DNA of 64,000 nt. Source: an uncultured Eubacteriales bacterium. Its GTDB lineage: Bacteria > Bacillota > Clostridia > Monoglobales > Monoglobaceae. The translations under genes and the position numbers were made by a program. The notes under the pieces are model-generated. The model did not search any database and was not told the DNA's origin. It saw only the letters and a program-made list of their open reading frames with translations. The DNA is taken from contig CATWQA010000001.1 of assembly GCA_958352815.1 (NCBI GenBank), forward strand, positions 62,001 through 126,000, read 5' to 3'. Numbering within the stretch: the stretch's first letter is position 1; every line of letters starts with the position of its first letter. Of this stretch, positions 60,476 to 64,000 are shown piece by piece.

Positions 60476-62608
60476 CTATTGCAAATCAAACGGGGTAATC
60501 AGGGGAACAAGATTTTCTGTCCACAGATATATTTTACCCTGTGCGGGAGTCTCCGCAGCTAATTCATAGGCAGTTTTGCCCGCCTCTGTAGTAAAGCTCA
60601 GGGGTATGCAGCTCTCTAAGAGCTCTCCCGTTTCGTCATAAGAGGCAATAACTACTATTATGTTCTGCCCTGCCTCAACATCATTGGGCGCGGTTACCGT
60701 AATTTTGCCGTTGCCTATCTCTCCAATGCCCCACTCTGTGGGTTCTTCTCCGGTGCATTTCAGATTTGCCGCAAGCAAAGGCTCGTTTCCCTCAGCTACG
60801 GCAATCATGCCCCACTCTGCAAGAGTTCCGCCATAGTTCACCGTCTTTAACGCCGTGCAGGCGGCAAAAGCGTTCTTGCCGATAGCCGTTACGCCTTTGG
60901 GGATAGTTACGCTCTCGATAAAATCAGCCGCCTTAAAGGCTTCGTCTCCGATTGAGGTAACGGGTGTGTCCCCAAAGCTGTCCGGGATAACAAGGTCTAC
61001 GTCATATCCGTTGTAGGCAAGTATCTTAATTCCGCTCTCTACGGCTTTAAAGTATGTCCATTCTCCATCGTTCACGGTCTCTCCCGGCTCGGGGGTCGCT
61101 GTAGGCGTAGGTAATGGAGTTGCGTCCGGATTAAAGTTCAAAGTGGCAATATAATTATCCAGTTCACTATAGCCCGATATCTGATTCCACTGTTCTTCTC
61201 TACCCATATAATATACATCTATGGAAGCTGCGGTGCAGTCTGAAAATGAGCCTCTACCAATACGTGTGACCGTAACCGGTATTGTCAGGGATTTAAGGTT
61301 TTTGCAATCCATAAATACTCCTGAATCAATCAACTCAATAGGCGGAAGAACCATTGTCTCTATACCGGAATACCAAAAGGCGGAATACTTGATCGTAGTA
61401 ACAGAATCGGGAAAGTCAACCCGTTTTAGGTTTGCAGAATAGTAAAAGGCATATGGCGCAATTGTATTGACATCCTCAGGCACGGCGTAAACTTCATCTG
61501 TTTTGCCGGCGGGGTAAGTCACTAAAGTATCTCCGGACTTGCTGAATACAACTCCGTCTATGGTTAAATAGTTCTCGTTGTCCTCTGCCACAGTGTACTT
61601 TGTCAAACTTGGCATTTCACCATAGGGAACAAAGCTGCCTCCGGCGGGAATAACAATCTCCTCTAAGTAGTATGAATCAGTCTGTGATGAATTTGTATTA
61701 GTAACTGTTTCAGGTATATTATAGACCTTGTCAGGCTTGGCGATAGGATAGTAATATAAAGTTGTGCGCTTTTTATTGTATAAAACTCCGTCAATAGATG
61801 TGAGCCCCGGGTGTTCCTCCGGAGCATTAACCGCTTCAAGAACAGCTGCATTAGCAAGTATTTTATCTAATAAAGAACCGCTAAATGCTGCGGATAAGTT
61901 CAGCACTTTTAGATATTGAGTATGTGTCATTGCCTGTGAATTAATACCTGTAATATTTTCCGGCAGGGTGTACTCCTCGTCCGGCTTACAGGGGGGATAT
62001 TGCATAAGAATGTTGTCTTTAAACAAAACTCCGTCAACTGAGTAATAAGCTGTGTTTTCTGCATCCACCTCAATGGAGGATACCTTTCCGCCAATGAAAA
62101 TAGCGTTACCTATACTTGTAACCGAAGCGGGAATTTTTATGGTTTCGATTGCCGTTCTGCTAAAAGCAAAACGCTCAATAGTTGTAAGAGTGGATGGTAG
62201 ATCTAAGGAAACAAGAGATGAACAAGATGCAAAGGCGTATCTATTAATTATAGTCAAACCCTCATTTAGGGTAACTTTTTCAAGGTTAGTGGAATTACGA
62301 AAGGCATATTGATTTATGGTAGTAACCGTTTCGGGAAAAATAACTTCTTTAACATTATCAGGATCAGCAAAAATGGATTGAGTGCTGCTTGAAGCTCCTA
62401 TGGTGGTAACAGGATTTCCGTTTATTTCCGAAGGTATTTCAACAATTTCGCTTGTTCCGTTATATTTTGTTATAGTAACGCTGCCGCTTGAGGTGGTATA
62501 TTCCCATTCCGCAGCAGCGGTTGTTACGCTTTCATCAGAAGCAAAAACCGCCGGTAACGCCGAAATTATCAATGCGACTACCAAAGCGATAGAAAATATC
62601 TTTTTCAT
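60476..62608 (-). CDS. Exported leucine-rich-repeat (BspA-like LRR_5) protein
   Basis: About 710 residues. A signal peptide ('IFSIALVVALIISALPAVFA') is followed by many BspA-type LRRs ('TTINQYAFRNSTNLEKVTLN', 'SLVSLDLPSTLTTIERFAFS') to about residue 500. After a Pro/Thr linker ('PDATPLPTPTATPEPG') one more LRR pair follows, and a C-terminal module ('AQGKIYLWTENLVPLITPFD') similar to the end of the pectate lyase. Probably a secreted binding or adhesion protein. I prefer the ATG at 62608 (AAAGGA nine bases upstream). Confidence 0.88.
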   Translation of the reverse strand: MKKIFSIALVVALIISALPAVFASDESVTTAAAEWEYTTSSGSVTITKYNGTSEIVEIPSEINGNPVTTIGASSSTQSIFADPDNVKEVIFPETVTTINQYAFRNSTNLEKVTLNEGLTIINRYAFASCSSLVSLDLPSTLTTIERFAFSRTAIETIKIPASVTSIGNAIFIGGKVSSIEVDAENTAYYSVDGVLFKDNILMQYPPCKPDEEYTLPENITGINSQAMTHTQYLKVLNLSAAFSGSLLDKILANAAVLEAVNAPEEHPGLTSIDGVLYNKKRTTLYYYPIAKPDKVYNIPETVTNTNSSQTDSYYLEEIVIPAGGSFVPYGEMPSLTKYTVAEDNENYLTIDGVVFSKSGDTLVTYPAGKTDEVYAVPEDVNTIAPYAFYYSANLKRVDFPDSVTTIKYSAFWYSGIETMVLPPIELIDSGVFMDCKNLKSLTIPVTVTRIGRGSFSDCTAASIDVYYMGREEQWNQISGYSELDNYIATLNFNPDATPLPTPTATPEPGETVNDGEWTYFKAVESGIKILAYNGYDVDLVIPDSFGDTPVTSIGDEAFKAADFIESVTIPKGVTAIGKNAFAACTALKTVNYGGTLAEWGMIAVAEGNEPLLAANLKCTGEEPTEWGIGEIGNGKITVTAPNDVEAGQNIIVVIASYDETGELLESCIPLSFTTEAGKTAYELAAETPAQGKIYLWTENLVPLITPFDLQ

Positions 62609-62716
62609 AAAATTCATTCCTTTCAAATTTGAATTTTGTTATTAAAATTAATATGCTGTTTATGATATGGTCAATCGGGGCAGCTCGCCGCCGAAGCGGC
62701 GAGCCCCAAAATAGAA

Positions 62717-62971
62717 TTAATTCAAGGAATCAACGCCAAGACTGCCAAGAGCATTGTTGCCAAAAGCGTATGCCGTGCCGTCTGCGTCGCTGGTTGCGGT
62801 TTGGTCTGATATGCTGACGATTGCTCCCTCAATGGGGCTATACCCGTCCGTAACATAGACAAACAAGCTCTTGAAGCTGACATCGCTGTTTTCATCTGCC
62901 CAAACGGGAGCAGTTCCCAGACAGGTTACAGCCATGCAAACAGCAATTAAAATGTTTAATAACTTTTTCAT
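62717..62971 (-). CDS. Small exported protein with partial carboxypeptidase-regulatory-like segment
   Basis: 84 residues. A signal peptide ('LLNILIAVCMAVTCLGTAPVWA') is followed by 'FKSLFVYVTDGYSPIEGAIV' and 'TATSDADGTAYAFGN', the start of a carboxypeptidase regulatory-like beta-sandwich, which normally needs about 80 residues, so it may be truncated. GAAAGGATTG precedes the ATG. It lies just upstream of the LRR gene on the same strand. Confidence 0.65.
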   Translation of the reverse strand: MKKLLNILIAVCMAVTCLGTAPVWADENSDVSFKSLFVYVTDGYSPIEGAIVSISDQTATSDADGTAYAFGNNALGSLGVDSLN

Positions 62972-63153
62972 AATAAAACAATCCTTTCATATAAATTTTT
63001 GTTAATTTTACACTCCAAGTATACCATAACAAGCTAATTTTGTCAATAACAAACAAATTATCTTTATACTTTTTTTGAGAAATTCTACCAAACTCACTAT
63101 CTTTCACCAAATGCATGTTCAGCCGTCCCGCCGAGGTCGCTTTGCACCAATCC

Positions 63154-63594
63154 CTAAATATTCTCTGCCAAATTTATCACCTGTTTATTTAAATCCTCGG
63201 CATATCTAATCATCCTTGTCTCTTCACCAAAATCATCCTCTGAATAAGTGACGAGTACATCGGAATTTTCAATCATATATTCATTTCTCTTTTTAATTAA
63301 ATTTCTCGGAGACATCGGTTCTGTCTCAATACAGATTATCTCATCATAGCAGTCTCCCCATCTCTTCCGACCTAAATACGGAATTACAAGCACCATGCAA
63401 ATATGGGGAAAAAACTTTTTTAGACCGTAAACCTTCTGCGCCGCAAACACATCAAAATCCCCATATCCTCCCAGCAAAAACCTGCTTGCGCCTTTCTCCG
63501 CCAGCTCGGTAATTACCCGCTCAAATCTATACTCTGTTTTTCGGCTAAAGCATAGGCTGCGCTGCCCGCAAAACGTTACTGTCACACATACCAC
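63154..63594 (-). CDS. SLOG-family Rossmann protein (DUF1273/YspA-like)
   Basis: About 146 residues: 'TVTFCGQRSL' at the N-terminus, 'FLLGGYGDFDVFAAQ' and 'KKRNEYMIENSDVLVTY', the pattern of single-domain SLOG nucleotide-binding proteins related to DprA/Smf. Function is not assigned in the family beyond nucleotide or ligand binding. The exact start (several GTG codons within 12 bases) is unclear. Confidence 0.8.
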   Translation of the reverse strand: MVCVTVTFCGQRSLCFSRKTEYRFERVITELAEKGASRFLLGGYGDFDVFAAQKVYGLKKFFPHICMVLVIPYLGRKRWGDCYDEIICIETEPMSPRNLIKKRNEYMIENSDVLVTYSEDDFGEETRMIRYAEDLNKQVINLAENI

Positions 63595-63671
63595 CCCATA
63601 AATTTCTATTTTCGAACTAATATTTTAGTATAATCAAATTTTATCAGAATAATATTTCTGTGTCAACACAT

Positions 63672-63691
63672 ATATACTAAATTTATAGTAA
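63672..63691. promoter_or_regulatory. Palindrome upstream of XRE regulator
   Basis: TACTAAATTTATAGTA: ACTA and TAGT arms around AATTTA, just before the gene; a possible autoregulatory operator. Its ACTAAAT core resembles the site at 55995-56014, which may be chance. Confidence 0.4.
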
Positions 63692-63718
63692 GATATGTAG
63701 TATGAGGAGAGTATTAGT

Positions 63719-63994
63719 ATGAACAACAGGATAAGAGATTTGAGAGAAGATATGGATCTAAGGCAGATAGATGTTGCCAACGCCACGGGGATTGACCAAA
63801 AGACCTTGTCCAATTACGAGACGGGAAAGACCTGCCCGGACAGCGTGGCGTTGATTAAGCTGGCGGACTTTTTCAAGGTGAGCATTGACTATCTGGTAGG
63901 CAGAATTGATTCAAACCTTATGTACAAAAAAGATGTGGTATCGGAAATCACCGAGATACAGAAAAAGCTGGAACAGATAAAGACGAGACTGTAG
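63719..63994 (+). CDS. XRE-family helix-turn-helix regulator
   Basis: 91 residues. XRE HTH at about 4-58 ('IRDLREDMDLRQIDVANATG', 'DQKTLSNYETGKTCPDSVAL'), then a short C-terminal helix rich in Lys/Glu. GAGGAG lies nine bases before the ATG. Similar in size and layout to the protein at 42189-42467. Its neighbours give no target. Confidence 0.9.
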   Translation: MNNRIRDLREDMDLRQIDVANATGIDQKTLSNYETGKTCPDSVALIKLADFFKVSIDYLVGRIDSNLMYKKDVVSEITEIQKKLEQIKTRL

Positions 63995-64000
63995 CAATAA

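Noticed and set aside
1..64000. CRISPR array
   Set aside because: The repeats are dispersed, in both orientations and not separated by regular spacers; no cas genes.
1..64000. tRNA or rRNA genes
   Set aside because: I found no cloverleaf with T-loop GTTCRANNC in a proper context and no rRNA segments; a covariance scan would be decisive.

Overview
The window looks like chromosomal DNA of an anaerobic, spore-forming Clostridia (low-GC Gram-positive lineage) that degrades plant cell-wall polysaccharides. Evidence: a SipL/SPOCS-type spore coat morphogenesis gene, rubrerythrin plus rubredoxin (anaerobic oxidative-stress proteins), a split five-gene glutamate synthase, S-layer-homology surface enzymes, near-consensus sigma-A promoters with exactly 17-bp spacers, GGAGG ribosome sites, and several pectin/rhamnogalacturonan enzymes (PL1 lyase, GH105, GH140-like, GH106-like, GH3). 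A gut or rumen species of the Oscillospirales/Monoglobales kind is plausible, but I cannot assign a genus.

Layout. 0.5-7 kb: sipL-like gene, rubrerythrin, a 5'-truncated gene copy, NlpC/P60 protein, SLH-M13 metallopeptidase. 7.7-16.2 kb: rubredoxin, a GLUG-repeat membrane protein overlapping an MMPL transporter, a TetR regulator, a NAGPA-type exported protein. 16.2-21.5 kb: glutamate synthase operon behind a leader terminator. 21.8-29.7 kb: exported stalk-domain protein, a two-gene glycosidase operon, an amino-acid ABC transporter. 29.8-33.5 kb: an A+T-rich DpnII/MboI-type restriction-modification island. 33.5-41.1 kb: acetyltransferase, phosphoglucomutase, a frameshifted lipoprotein gene, and a pectate lyase behind what looks like a Mn2+ (yybP-ykoY) riboswitch. 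41.1-43.3 kb: a repeat-dense region with an XRE regulator. 43.3-50.1 kb: gyrA-lipoprotein operon, SLH-M15 peptidase, glycosyltransferase, secG. 50.7-59.7 kb: a GH3-rhodanese fusion divergent from an AraC regulator, dinB, GH105, and a small ribbon-helix-helix protein. 59.6-60.0 kb: a candidate type I toxin-antitoxin locus. 60.5-64 kb: leucine-rich-repeat exported protein, small exported protein, SLOG protein, XRE regulator.

The intergenic DNA is unusually full of small structured repeats. One family (four copies of 141-150 bp plus solo ends) has MITE-like inverted termini. A second family has seven copies of 93-94 bp; for five of them a related unoccupied sequence is visible in this window or the copy sits between complementary hairpin arms, so the element appears to insert into hairpin loops. 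The observations I rate highest are the type I toxin-antitoxin candidate, the 93-bp element, the Mn2+ riboswitch in front of a pectate lyase, and the GH3-rhodanese fusion. All functional statements are inferred from sequence only; no database search was run.
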